NCBI GenBank assembly: GCA_027627225.1
Contig: CM051034.1
Location: forward strand, 14,003,980-14,067,979
Direction: 5' to 3'
From: Congeria kusceri
Taxonomy: Eukaryota > Mollusca > Bivalvia > Myida > Dreissenidae
Length of the DNA stretch: 64,000 nt
The position numbers and the translations under genes were made by a program. Below, piece by piece: positions 53,339 to 64,000 of this stretch. Below the pieces are notes generated by a model that made no database searches, had not been told where the DNA came from, and saw only the letters and a program-made list of their open reading frames with translations. Numbering within the stretch: position 1 is the stretch's first letter; every line of letters begins with the position of its first letter.

Positions 53339-54349
53339 AAATTAACATTATTTTAAGCAACAATACCAGCAGCTACATGTGTCGCCATTAAGATATACAT
53401 TTATTATTAACAAAACCAAAAATAAAATATGGTTTCAGCTTCTTGGATGCATACACAAGTTCACAGGTTTGTTGCACATTCTTCAAATATTGAAATTGAC
53501 TCTGGACATTTTTGTTTAGTAAAGGAGTTTGAAATAGCACACCAATTTTCTTCAAAAATTTGTGTGATCTCCTAAAATAACAAACAGCAGCCATGATAAT
53601 TACTTTTTTTTTTTAATAATGTAAGTCGATTTGTAAAGCCAAACATATCAACATTAGCATAACATGTTCATGTAGAAATTGAAGTAAGAGTACCGGTAGT
53701 AGTATTATAGAGTTACAAGTTTGTTTCATGCACCAACACTTGCATACAACAAATACAAATGTATTGATATAATTAAACATAAATGCACAGTAATTTATAA
53801 TCATTAAAAATATTACGTATACCAACTTATGTAAAAAATTAAAGTAAGTACAGTATTTTATATATATTTTGGTCATAACATGATTTTATTTTACTTTGTA
53901 AAGAAATTTGTTCTTAAATCCAAATTTCAAGCTTTCATGAGCACTAGTGTCCACAGCATTTTCAATGAGCACTATGTGTAAACAATTTTATTCAAATACC
54001 ATTAGACATCCCCATATCAAGTTATATACACAGCTTAAGAGAATAAATAAATACAAACAATATGCAAAGCTTACACACGACGTTGAACTTAACACACCAA
54101 ATATTTGTCTAAAAGAGTTAGTTTATACTTAACTCTATCCAATAAACAAAATTTATCTTTAAATATTTGATACTATATGTATGCTATTACTTGGTTACTT
54201 TATGCAATGAACAAATTTATTATTTCATAAAGGAAACAACATATATGTGTTAACATATTTGATGCTATACATAATTGATATACATCTTACAAGAAAACAT
54301 TGTTCCAAGAAATATCATAAGCGTCGCTATTGCACATGGTCCGAGGCAT
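53339..54349 (-). other. Probable DCTN1 3' UTR
   Basis: AT-rich non-coding sequence following the DCTN1 stop on the minus strand, up to the element at 53338. No poly(A) site was assigned. Confidence 0.4.
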
Positions 54350-54496
54350 CTACCCAGCGGAGGTTATCATTTTACTATGGAAGTGCAGCAGTTGATCTGC
54401 ATTCACATTGATTGGTATTCTCTGACCAGCCCCGTCACTGGTCGGAACGGTAATACGACCCACCAGCACACTGTCACCTGTCTTCTCGTGTAACAC
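54350..54496 (-). CDS. DCTN1: DCTN1 last exon
   Basis: [14 protein letters not shown] to [11 protein letters not shown] and TAG. Confidence 0.85.
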   Translation of the reverse strand: MLHEKTGDSVLVGRITVPTSDGAGQRIPINVNADQLLHFHSKMITSAG

Positions 54497-57400
54497 CTTC
54501 AATCGCAGAAAGGTTATTAGCTAGAACCAAATTCCAGTGCGCAAAAATAGAACATAGAACTATTATTATGTACATTTTACAACTGAGGTTAAATAAAGTT
54601 AATACCTTAACAGAACAACATAGCTGGAGATGATATTTAGAAACTATGGAATCATGAAACGGAAATATCAGCAACAATTAATTTCATAAAATCAGCAAGT
54701 TTACCAAATTTCAGAGTAACAAAATATTGATGTGCCTGAAGTCATTAACAAATTAAAATGCATACTGATTAAAAATATGACATAAAATTTCTTATAGCTT
54801 CATTAAGCTTTTTATATGCACAATTCTTGACATGTTTAAAGAGAATTAAGCTGGACAATGAAAATTAAATAAAAATGCTCACCCTAGCAAACTGCGGCGT
54901 TGGGAACACAGAGAAATCTGTCCTCACTTGACCTCCTGTTCTGTTGGCGGCCAGAAGGTGGGTCACCTGCACTTGCAGCTGGAGGAACATGTTGCCAATG
55001 TTGAATATTTCCATCAAATAAAATAATGGTAATTTAATACTTTGAATTGTTAATTTTTTGGGCCAACTTTAACACACCATAACCAGACAAGTTCCTTGTG
55101 GCTAATAAATAATATTGTGCTCAAATTAGGAGACTCACCGGACCACCTCATTTCAAGGTGTTGAGCAAATGTTCAGAGGTAACTTCTGATGTGGTCCGGT
55201 GGAGTAAAAATATTGATAACAGTATGCATGACTTTCCTATTACTTACTTCTTTTAACGGTACTTTTCACATATAATTTATTTTTGTACATTATTTAACGA
55301 AAATTATGAACAAGTAATTTTTTATTATTCCTACATGTAATGACATTGGCCAATTTCTTAAAAAGAGCCTTTATCATAAGAAAATATTACAGAATATGAA
55401 AGTTATGCTTTCTGTTTACCAAATATTTACTCTACCAGACCACCTTGGAAGTCATTTTCTTAACACTGCATAATGAGGAGGTCCGGTGAGTCTCCCAACC
55501 GAGTGTGCTGCTCACTGGACAAACTGCACCAAATACCCAGGTGCACAAGTTCACATGATGATTTATACGTATATATAGTTTAATCACTCTAGCAATAATA
55601 ATTTTTGAGTTACACGCGACACAAGTCCAAAAATGTCATTTTTTGCTAAAAAAGGGCCATAACACAGCTGATGTCGAAAAAATGCACCAAAATACCCAGA
55701 TGCACAAGTTCACATGCTGACTAATATGTTAATAAAATTTCATCACTCTAGCAGCACTACTTTTTGAGCTACGCGCGACACAAATCCAAAAATGTCATTT
55801 TTTGTTTAAAAAAGGCCATAACTCCGCTGTTGTTGGAAAAAAATGACCAAAATACCCAGGTGCACAAGCCCTGATGCCAATGAATATGCTTAAAAAGTTT
55901 CATCACTCTAGCAGTTATACTTTTTCAGTTATGCGCGACACAAAATTCAGACGGACAAATCTATAGGCCCCCTCTAGAAAGTGGGGGCATAAAAAAACAA
56001 CATGTAATTCATGTTTGGCAAGTAAATAAAGCTTAATTTGATTACTTCAACAGTTTAAGGTTTATCCTACCTCATTTGTCTTCTTCTCCAACAAGGTCAA
56101 TGTTGCAGTGTTCTTCACCAGTTGTTGCTTTGGATTGGTTACCATGGAAACAGGCTCCACTCCTGCAAATGAATGGTTATCTTTAAAATCTTTAAAACAC
56201 AAAAGCCTCACTTAGGAAAGGGTCTTAAGACAATGATTTTATGTTTTCATTTTCAATCACAACAAATTTTAATTCATATTACATTTACACTGTAATCTAG
56301 CTCTAACTAATATATGCAATAACCAACGGTTTGGTGACCTGTAGCATGTTAATTTCTGATACCTGTATTGAACGAATTTTTTAAACTGCACGTAAACTGA
56401 AGAAATGTTAAAAATTACTAACCATGCCAGTGAAATTTTGAATTATAAATAATAAAAGCAACCTGGTTTTCTCTTGCTGATATCAATGACTCTGGGACAA
56501 CAGCTTAGAGAGTTCACAGTCTGAAATGTACACAAATTTTGCAGTGAGTGAATTATCACGTACCAGAACTATATATGGGTATATATGTTTATAATTACCC
56601 ACATGCATACTGGAGCCTTTCATCTATATCTGATTAATAGATTTGATTATAAACAATATCTAGAGGTCTGGAAACTAATTTGTTCATCCAGCACACATTT
56701 ATTATCTTTACTAGAACAACAAACACAAGTTTGCCTACCAATTTCCTAACAAAAACAAGAGCTGTCAGAGGACAGCGCGCTCGACTATTCAAAGTATTTC
56801 AGTTGGTACATATTTTGGATAGTAGAACGGACATACAGTCGATGACAAGTTAAGTTCCAAGTTTCAAGTGAATAACTTAAGTAGTTTTGAAGTTACCAAA
56901 CTTTTGAATATCAACTTTAAACAGAAAATCTAAGAAAAAGGGGGCATAACTCTGTCAAAATACAAAATAGAGTTATGGGGAATGTTCACCCTGATACTGG
57001 AGTTGATGAAAAAGGTTAGTTCCAAGTTTCAAGTGAATAGCTTGTGTAGTATTGAAGTTACAAAATTTCAATATAAACTTTAACCAGAAAATCTATGTGA
57101 AAAAGGGACATCACTCTGTCAAAATACAAAACAGAGTTATTGGGAATGTTGCCCTTTATACTGGAGTTGATGACAAAGTTTAGTTCCAAGTTTCAAGTGA
57201 ATAACTTATGTAGCTTTGAAGTTATAAAACATTTGAATATAAACTTTAACCAGAAAGTCTAAGTGAAAAGAGAGCATAACTCTGTCAAATTACAAAACAG
57301 AGTTATGGGGAATGTTGACACTGGAGTTGATGACAAAGGTATATTCCAAGTTTCAAGTGGATAACTTACGTAGTTTTAAAGTGACAAAACTTTTGAATAT

Positions 57401-60400
57401 AAACTTTAACCAGAAAATCTAAGTGAAAAGGGGGCATAACTCTGTCAAATTACAAAACAGAGTTATGGGGAATGTTGCCCCTGACACTGGAGTTGATGAC
57501 AAAGGTAAATTCTAAGTTTCAAGTGAATAATTTATGTAGTTTTGAAGTTACAAAACTTTTGAATATAAACTTTAACAAGAAAATCTAAGTGAAAAAGGGG
57601 CATAACTCTGTCAAAATACAAAACAGAGTTATGGGGAATTTTGCTCCTGACACTGGAGTTGATGACAAAGGTATATTCCATGATTCAAGTGAATAACTTA
57701 TGTTTTGAAGTTACAAGACTTTTGAATAAAAACTTTAACCAATTCAGACGTGAACGTAGACGCCGGGGGTAGTAGGATAGCTCACCTATTCTTCGAATAG
57801 TCGAGGTAATGAAATACTAATGAGTGTACTTTGAGAGTCCTCTTTATTTACATGTAAAAGCCAATAAAGTCCTAGTTAAAATTCAAGGTTGCAGTGGTGT
57901 CATAGATATTGTGTCCACCTTGCTGTCAGGAGGTCATAAGTTTGATCCATACCTGTCGAGCGTGCAAATGATATTTCTCAAAGTACTGTTTCTAAACAGA
58001 AAACAAACTCGAGTGGCTCAAAGCTTTAGGTTTTTGACACAATTGAGCTTAAATAAATGTCACTCTCTTGCCAATTTTAGATGATTCAAGGACTATCTGT
58101 CTGATTATCAATGCTGGCAGAGATATTATGCCTACAAACATTTTTATCAAGTTCGGAGCAGACCACATGAATACTTTTACCGACAGACCGACACTATGCT
58201 AAGAAGTTTGTCTTTATTAAAACACAGCAAAATTCTAGTTAAAATGTCACTCTCTCACCTTCAGGAGTTCCGCCGTCTGCTTGGCCAGACTTCCGAGCTC
58301 CACCTTTCCCGGCACACCCTCAGGCAGCTCCCCAACCGCCGTGCTGACAGCCAGACCCCCGCGACTGATAGACTTTCTAGGAACACGCAGGGGGGGTAGG
58401 CGGGCCATCTGCTCCTGGAACACCATCGATGTCACTTGTCACATCTGTTTCATATTCATACGCATGCTAGATGCTAGCCAATCAGAGCTACAACGGATAA
58501 GTACCTCCCACTCTAACTGACCACTCTGATACTTCTATGATATAGCTAGGCTTAGTTTATAAACCTTAGAATCAACATGATCTCTTGCATATAAAACAAC
58601 ACCAATCAAAGACTTATTCATTCAAACAAGACAATAGTTTGAGTAATATTTAATAATACCCATTTAACATCCTACACCCTTCAATCATCAACAATATCAA
58701 GGACTGGTTAATTTAGGTATGTCAATAGTGTGATTAGAAGTTATTTACACCTCTTTAACACCACCCACCTTTGAACAACTATATCAATGGATGCAAAATT
58801 GCTAAAGCAATATCATTTACATTTTAAAATGGATACTTACAAAATATGCCATAATAAGTACAATATGGCATGCTTATTTTAACATAAGTCTTAAATGATT
58901 TGAGTCATTTCAAGTCTAACTTGACCTGTATGTTATGATGCTACACATGTGTACCAATAATTATTTAAATATGTCAAGCCATTGTTGACTTATCATCAGG
59001 AAACCATGTTTGTAGGGAATTTAAGTGACATAAAGGGCCATAACTCTGTAAAAATTTAGTGGTTGTAACCAAAGTCGAACTTGACCCGTATTTCATGATG
59101 CTACACATGTATACCAAGGATTATTTGAATACGTCAAGCTATTCTTGAGTTATTGTCCGGAAATCATGTTTTTAGGGAATTTTAGATCGAAAAGGGGCCA
59201 TATCTCTGTCAAAATTTAGTGGTTTGTAACCAACATCATACTTGACCTGTATTCTATGATGTTACACATGCGTACCACAAATTATTTGAATATGTCAAGC
59301 CTTTCTTGATTATCATCCGGAAACCATGTTTTTAGGGAGTTTTAAGTCGAAAAGGGGCCATAACTCTGTCAAAATTAAGTGATTTGTATCCAACATCGAT
59401 CTTGACCTGTATTCTATGATGTTACACATGTGTACCAAAAATTATTAAATATGTCAAGCCTTTCTTGAGTTATCATTCGGAACCAAAAACAACAGACAGA
59501 CAGACAGACCGGCAGACCTACAAGCTCACTCCTATATACCCCCCCTAAACTTCGGTTGTGGGGGTATAATGAGGCAAAATCCAGTATCATAAAATACCAT
59601 TTTCATGTAACATTAAATATTTCAAGGCTTTCAAGACACCTCTTTTGAGTTTTCAGTGCCCAATACATGTATTTAACAGGATCAATACATACCCTCATTC
59701 TGTCAGCAGAGAGCCGGACATTTTCTGATCTAGAATGATGCAAAGCTTGCTTCAGGGAGTCAATCTATAAAAGAATGAATTGTCAAACACAAGAACAATG
59801 GCAATGTCGATTAATGTCTTAACTACAATTATACACTTCACAATTTGTGGCTATGCTAATCTTGTTTTGAGTATACCATGTTATTATAATCTTATAACAT
59901 GCTAACATGTTGTATGAGCTTTGGCTTTTATCAACAAAAGGCCCAAGAAGACCTGTAATGCTCCATAGGATTAAGTAAGTTAAGTCCGAAGGGTAAGTAA
60001 CTGGCGAAAAGAGTATAATTTAGTTGAGAACCATAAAAGGAAAATGATTTTGCAATTACAGTAAAACCCCGCTAATACGACCACTTGGGGGTCTTAATAA
60101 AAGTGGTCTTAATAACGGGGTGGTCGTAATATCGAGGTACGGCAGATCACTGAGTCAGTACATGAATATGTCTGTGTAACTTAAAGTTTTAATGAAAATG
60201 ATGTATAATAAATAGAAAACCAAAATTCCACATTGTTTTTAATAAAATGTTTTAAAGAATACAGATAACATAAGTTATAGTTATGGATTTGAACTTTACA
60301 TTAAGTCGTAAAATAATTAAAACTTGATTAAATTAGCCAATTTAAGGTTCAGCAAATATCAGTGTTACCTACTAACTGCCAGCTAGCGTCAATTGATGTA

Positions 60401-62936
60401 ATCTGATACACAGTCGATGTGCTAATCCCTTATCTAACATTTGTAACATTGTTTTTCACACGCTTCTTTTATATCGCATAGCAGCTTGTTACATCCACGG
60501 CCTTAAGTGGTGATGTTAAGTGTCTATGACCAAATGACACTGGTCGCAATAACAGGGTTATTTTGAGCATTATTTGGTATTTTTGGTCTGGGATTAGTGG
60601 TCCTAATACGGAATAGCGGCGTGCCCATATAATCAGGGTTTGCGACCAAAGAAATATATACGAAAACAATCGGGTCTTTTAATAAGTGTCCGCTTTAGCG
60701 GGGTGGTCGTAAAATCGAGGTGGTTGTTAAGCGGGGTTTTGGTGTATTTAAAATTTAAATTCAGCTAAGTGGCTTCAGAGACTTTGTTTAAAGAAAAAAG
60801 GTTAAATATTTCTATTTTCAGCTCTGTTGTTTAACAGACTGGGATACATTTCAGCATCTTTGAAAGACAGCCATCAAAGGAACATTGTTCAAGAGCAATT
60901 ATATGAAAATATAGCCACAATAGCCATAGTACCCACCTGTGCCAGAAGTGCTGGGGATTCCTGGGCTGAGAAGCTGTTACTAGGAGACAGGGAACCTGCA
61001 CTGGATACAGCTGGGGAAATATGAAAACATTACTGGTATATAAAACAGCTCTAAATCTAAAAGTCCCAGTGACTAGCAATTACTAAAATCATCTCTTATA
61101 GTTAAAGACTGGAAATCAATATGGGCAAGAAACATAATATGATATCATATATGATAAATTACTTTGACAAACTGAACATGCATCTCTTTTTTAATGATAA
61201 ATTACAAGGCTCACTTTGAAAAACTGAACATGCATCTCTTTGTTAATCGTTAATAGGTTATTGTATGCAATGTATTATTATAATGAAACTTCATTAAATA
61301 TTCCAAACAAAATTTATTTGATATACATCAAATACCATGAGGCTGTATGAATTTCAAACACAATATACCAAATTATGACAATTATTCAGAGTGATATCAC
61401 AGCTATATAATTTTACTGACATGCAAAATACTATAGAAGGATTGATGTCAAATAAATACACTAAAACACTTCTAGAAGTATACATTTACCATTTAACTCA
61501 TAAGAATATACTAGTTTTGATGAAAAACACAAAGGCCAAAAAGCACAAACTGTATCAAATATACACTACAATCAAAATCTACAACAGACCTGAATGTCCG
61601 GCCTGGCGGGTGAGTCCCTCCAAAAGTGTTTTCTTTGAGAGGACACTGAGACGTTCCTTCAGCTCAAGCTTCTCCTGCTCCAGGGTGTCTATGTCCGCCT
61701 GGAGGGCATCCATCGTCTGCTCAAACTCTCTGAAAACCATAGGGGTCATTTCTTAAGGAAACCATATACTTTGTTTAACTGTTTTAAGGATTTGGAAGGA
61801 ATATTCAACGTTCAACATTAAAAGAAGCTACGAAAGGGTCTATTCATGGATGAGAAACATAGGATCTGACACAAGTTGTCATTTCATACCATGATTTATT
61901 AAACGAGTTCAGGAATTCTGTTAGTAAGCCAGCCTATGGCGAGCTTACTAACGAATTTCCTGGACGAGTTTAATAAAATATGGTATGAAATGACAACGAG
62001 TGTCAGATCTTTTTTATCACATGCTTTTAAACGAAATAAAACCCTTCTAATTTTACAAAAAAAAAGTTGGTAAATTATCAAAGTTGTGTACTGTCGTGAC
62101 ATCATTTCATGTGGACGACGTCATTTCACCAAAATAATCTCATGCAATTGGTCAGTCAAAGAATTTGTAGCCAATGAAAACGCTCATAATGTCATCTTAC
62201 ACATGTGTAAGACAGAAATATTCATAATGGTTGTATTACACGGGAAACAAGGTATAGCATGTGATAAAAGCAGTATTCAATGCTGATCTTTCTAAACAAT
62301 CCAAACTCACTCGAACCCAAAGTTCATTTCTAAAACAAACTATTATTTATTAGGCCTTGTGAAATTAGCTCAAGGACTTTGAAGAAAAGATTAATAATGG
62401 TCTACTTGTAAAGAATTCATACAAGAATTGGAGCGACATTGGTATGCTTTAAATAAAATAAATCCTTAAACCAATATCAGTAGGATGAGTTAAACTGTTT
62501 TAAGGATTTGAGAATGGTTGATATACTGAGAACTCAAAGTCCCTGCAAAGGGGTTACCAGAGTATGCTTTGTTCAACTATTGCAAGAGTAAGAAAAAAAT
62601 GATAAATGTTCTACTGTTAAAGCTTTTAAATTAAAGTGGTAGCTCAAACACCACGGAAAACATAGAGGAGATTCATAAGAGAAACCAATATCAGTATGAT
62701 AGGTTCGACTGTTTAAAGGATTTGGAAGCAATACCATAATTCTGATACCGAATGGTACATCCTCTTACTACCGTTAAATCGTTCTCAACATACTTCTCCT
62801 TCTTCCTCATGGCGTTGGTAGCGTCGTCAAGCTTCCTCTGTATAATGTCCACCTTCTCCTCGGAGTCTCGAGAGGCGGTTTCAAGCTTCTTCTCAATGAG
62901 ACCCACACGCACCTGCTGTTCGCTTATCTCCTCTTG
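54350..62936 (-). CDS. DCTN1: Dynactin subunit 1 (p150Glued), C-terminal exons
   Basis: Nine coding exons on the minus strand, 325 codons plus stop: 62794-62936, 61590-61729, 60937-61010, 59693-59764, 58259-58414, 56463-56520, 56071-56162, 54883-54978, 54350-54496. All junction phases agree. The first two give a charged coiled coil (R-K-K-E-K then [14 protein letters not shown]), which is the known DCTN1 wording before its second coiled coil. Later come L-P-P-L-R-V-P, V-I-D-I-S, T-D-F-S-V-F-P and the C-terminal G-R-I-T-V-P...Q-L-L-H-F-H-S-K. Dynactin 1 is the large arm subunit of the dynein activator complex. The CAP-Gly and first coiled coil are encoded to the right of the window. No disabling change was seen. 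Confidence 0.88.
54883..54978 (-). CDS. DCTN1: DCTN1 exon, TDFSVFP segment
   Basis: Thirty-two codons from L-Q-V-Q-V to [13 protein letters not shown]. Donor gtgagc. Confidence 0.85.
55124..55496. mobile_element. TIR element, GAGACTCACCGGACC ends
   Basis: Left end ggagactcaccggaccacct, right end aggtccggtgagtctccc: inverted repeats of about 22 nt with small differences. 370 bp, no ORF, in a DCTN1 intron. Confidence 0.85.
55520..55995. repeat. About 160-nt units, 3 copies
   Basis: Three units containing aatacccagg/atgcacaag, catcactctagcag and gcgcgacacaaa, spaced about 159 nt, ending in a gtgggggcataa terminus. Confidence 0.75.
56071..56162 (-). CDS. DCTN1: DCTN1 exon
   Basis: [11 protein letters not shown] then L-L-E-K-K-T-N-E. 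Phase 1 in, 0 out. Confidence 0.8.
56463..56520 (-). CDS. DCTN1: DCTN1 exon, VIDISK segment
   Basis: [17 protein letters not shown]. Phase 0 in, 1 out. Confidence 0.8.
56755..57806. mobile_element. Element with TIR and 5 x about 165-nt core
   Basis: Left end gctcgactattcaaag and right end cttcgaatagtcgag are inverted. Five core units with gcataactctgtcaaaatac and ggagttgatgacaaag recur every 160-166 nt. No ORF. Confidence 0.8.
58259..58414 (-). CDS. DCTN1: DCTN1 exon, LPPLRVP segment
   Basis: Fifty-two codons, [12 protein letters not shown] to T-A-E-L-L-K. The acceptor at ggtgttccag was chosen because it fits phase 0. Confidence 0.85.
58915..59565. mobile_element. Element with 4 x 160-nt core
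   Basis: Four units starting cttgacctgtat at about 58921, 59081, 59240 and 59401, each with ggggccataactctgtcaaa. Followed by (GACA)n and a ccccccctaaacttc...gtgggggtataat end. Confidence 0.75.
59693..59764 (-). CDS. DCTN1: DCTN1 exon, coiled coil
   Basis: Twenty-four codons, I-D-S-L-K-Q-A-L to A-D-R-M-R. Donor gtatgt, phase 0 both ends. Confidence 0.8.
60059..60747. mobile_element. 690-bp TIR element, pogo-like ends
   Basis: Left end tacagtaaaaccccgctaat; right end agcggggttttggtgta, its reverse complement with two changes, flanked by TA. Motifs such as ggggtggtcgtaa recur near both ends. No transposase. Confidence 0.75.
60937..61010 (-). CDS. DCTN1: DCTN1 exon, Ser-rich linker
   Basis: [10 protein letters not shown] to P-A-L-L-A-Q. 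Phase 1 in, 0 out. Confidence 0.8.
61590..61729 (-). CDS. DCTN1: DCTN1 exon, [14 protein letters not shown]
   Basis: The most diagnostic exon: [14 protein letters not shown], then L-K-E-R-L and S-K-K-T, ending G-H-S. Confidence 0.9.
61864..62272. mobile_element. Hairpin element in DCTN1 intron
   Basis: Left arm atctgacac...catttcatacc to gttagtaagc (61864-61928) pairs with right arm gcttactaacg...ggtatgaaatgacaac (61938-62005), loop of about 10 nt. A second pair, ttatcacatgctttt (62014) and agcatgtgataaaag (62256), flanks the following 240 bp. Confidence 0.75.
62794..62936 (-). CDS. DCTN1: DCTN1 exon, coiled coil
   Basis: Q-E-E-I-S-E-Q-Q-V to M-R-K-K-E-K; heptad-like and charged. The donor gtatgt splits the Lys codon. 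Confidence 0.85.
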
Positions 62937-63475
62937 CTGTAAAAATAGACGGTTGCTATGAATTTGTATGTGTCTCAAAGTAAGTCTACACTTATTTTGT
63001 TTTTCAGTTTTAGACAGTTCCATTTATTGACTTTGAATTATGGTTAAACATTTTAATGAAGTATTCTACAATATGTCGTTAATACATTCTCACTCCAGTT
63101 TTTGTTTTTTCTTTTCTACCAGAATATCTTTCATATATCTTTTAAACAACTTGTAAAGGTCACATCCCATATTTATAAGCATATGATGTAAACATGTGAT
63201 TTATATTGACGTTGTGTGGGCCCCATCGCTGCACAGTATGTTCCACAAAATCATATAACATCATTGTTTTTGAATGTAGACACATTCTATTTTGACAGGA
63301 TTTGCAAGATGCATTGCTGTAAGCAGAACAAACATTATTTCAAATATTCTTGTACAATTACATTAGCTGGACGTCAATTATACGCAATTCTGGGACAACC
63401 CTCGTATGTGCATGCATATGATAAGCTTGTTACAGTTAAGTACATTGTAAATAAATGAGGGGCGTCGTGGGAATA
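62937..63475. other. DCTN1 intron, nothing recognised
   Basis: No exon, RNA gene or repeat identified. The next upstream DCTN1 exon is not in the window. Confidence 0.4.
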
Positions 63476-63690
63476 CCGGACTTAATGCATGTGCGTAAAG
63501 TGTCGTCCCGACTGCACAGGCTAATCCGGGACGGCACTTTCCGCCTACAGTGGATTTATGTTTAGAAGAGACCTCCTTGAAACAGAAAATACCATAAAAG
63601 CGGACAGTGCCGTCCCGGATTAGCCTTGCGGACTGCACAGGCTAATCCGGGATGACACTTTACGTACATGCATTAAGACCGGTTTTCTCA
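63476..63690. mobile_element. Foldback element
   Basis: Ends accggacttaatgcatgtgc and, inverted, gcattaagaccggt form a repeat of about 36 nt. Inner inverted segments carry aggctaatccgggacg. A half copy lies at 28566-28690. Confidence 0.85.
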
Positions 63691-63869
63691 TGACGTGCCA
63701 CAAATGTTCTTTTCTGACCCCCCGACTATGAAACTTCTACATTTAAACTTAAGTATAAATTTGAATTATTCGCAAATAAAACTTACAGCACATATGTAGC
63801 ATAAGTTTCCAATGGTCAATATTTTAAGTAGTGATTCAGAACATTGATTTGGGGCAACAGATTGGCCAA

Positions 63870-64000
63870 TACAGTAGATCACCATTATTTCGAACACCGT
63901 TAATCCAAATTCCTCGTTATTTTGAAGTTTTTTTTCGGTCCCGATTTTTTCCTTCTTATTTTAATTAGAATGTTGATGTTTATTCGAACTCCGTTATTTT
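63870..64000. mobile_element. Start of another TIR-type element (cut by window)
   Basis: cagtagatcaccattatttc then repeated ttatttcgaac/ccgttatt motifs, in the style of pogo-like termini. The other end is outside the window. Confidence 0.35.

Noticed and set aside
58196..58520. Plus-strand ORFs over 58.2-58.5 kb
   Set aside because: Shadows of the minus-strand DCTN1 exon, whose phases match its neighbours.

Overview
This is a eukaryotic nuclear window: AT-rich, with many introns, many microsatellites and many dispersed elements. The repeats point to a bivalve mollusc. Several have GGCCATGATGGCC / CTCACCTGAG ends, and several have inverted ends around cores of about 160 nt, as in bivalve pearl-type elements and BIV160-like satellites. 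Dreissena or a relative is my guess from repeat style only.

Layout. From the left edge to about 51 kb lies a tandem family of single-pass EGF-repeat membrane proteins, all on the + strand and named A to E here. Gene A (5' end outside the window) ends at 5221. B (7611-11908) is a pseudogene. C is 25497-29138, D is 31655-36197 and E is 44010-50689. A-B and C-D are two copies of one two-gene block: coding exons, 3' flanks, intergenic microsatellites and upstream sequence all match A to C and B to D. The shared gene plan is a signal-peptide exon, a Cys-rich leader exon, an EGF exon, a symmetric EGF exon, one large exon with 3 to 8 EGF modules, a transmembrane exon and a short cytoplasmic-tail exon. 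B and D carry a second in-phase splice acceptor inside the tail exon that opens a different reading frame and gives a conserved longer tail. E is an older paralogue with a Thr/Ser-rich stalk, a different tail and one intron fewer.

Between B and C lie a TIR element, a long (TTGA)n tract, a small EGF/TM gene remnant, a LINE RNase H fragment, tRNA-derived SINEs and an antisense L1-like EN/RT fragment. Between D and E lie very long (GAT)n tracts and a minus-strand transmembrane protein (39269-39706) with a Cys-rich juxtamembrane region and a hemITAM-like tyrosine motif. Intron 1 of E holds a unit made of two 480-bp direct repeats around an I-PpoI-like His-Me finger endonuclease ORF.

From 54350 to 62936 the minus strand carries the last nine coding exons of dynactin subunit 1 (DCTN1, p150Glued); the N-terminal part lies beyond the right edge. 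Its introns are full of non-autonomous elements: four with cores of about 160 nt, two TIR elements, and hairpins.

Coordinates were read by eye. Splice sites were chosen by GT/AG plus phase agreement, and the summed coding lengths of A, B, C (without exon 4), D, E and DCTN1 are each divisible by three.
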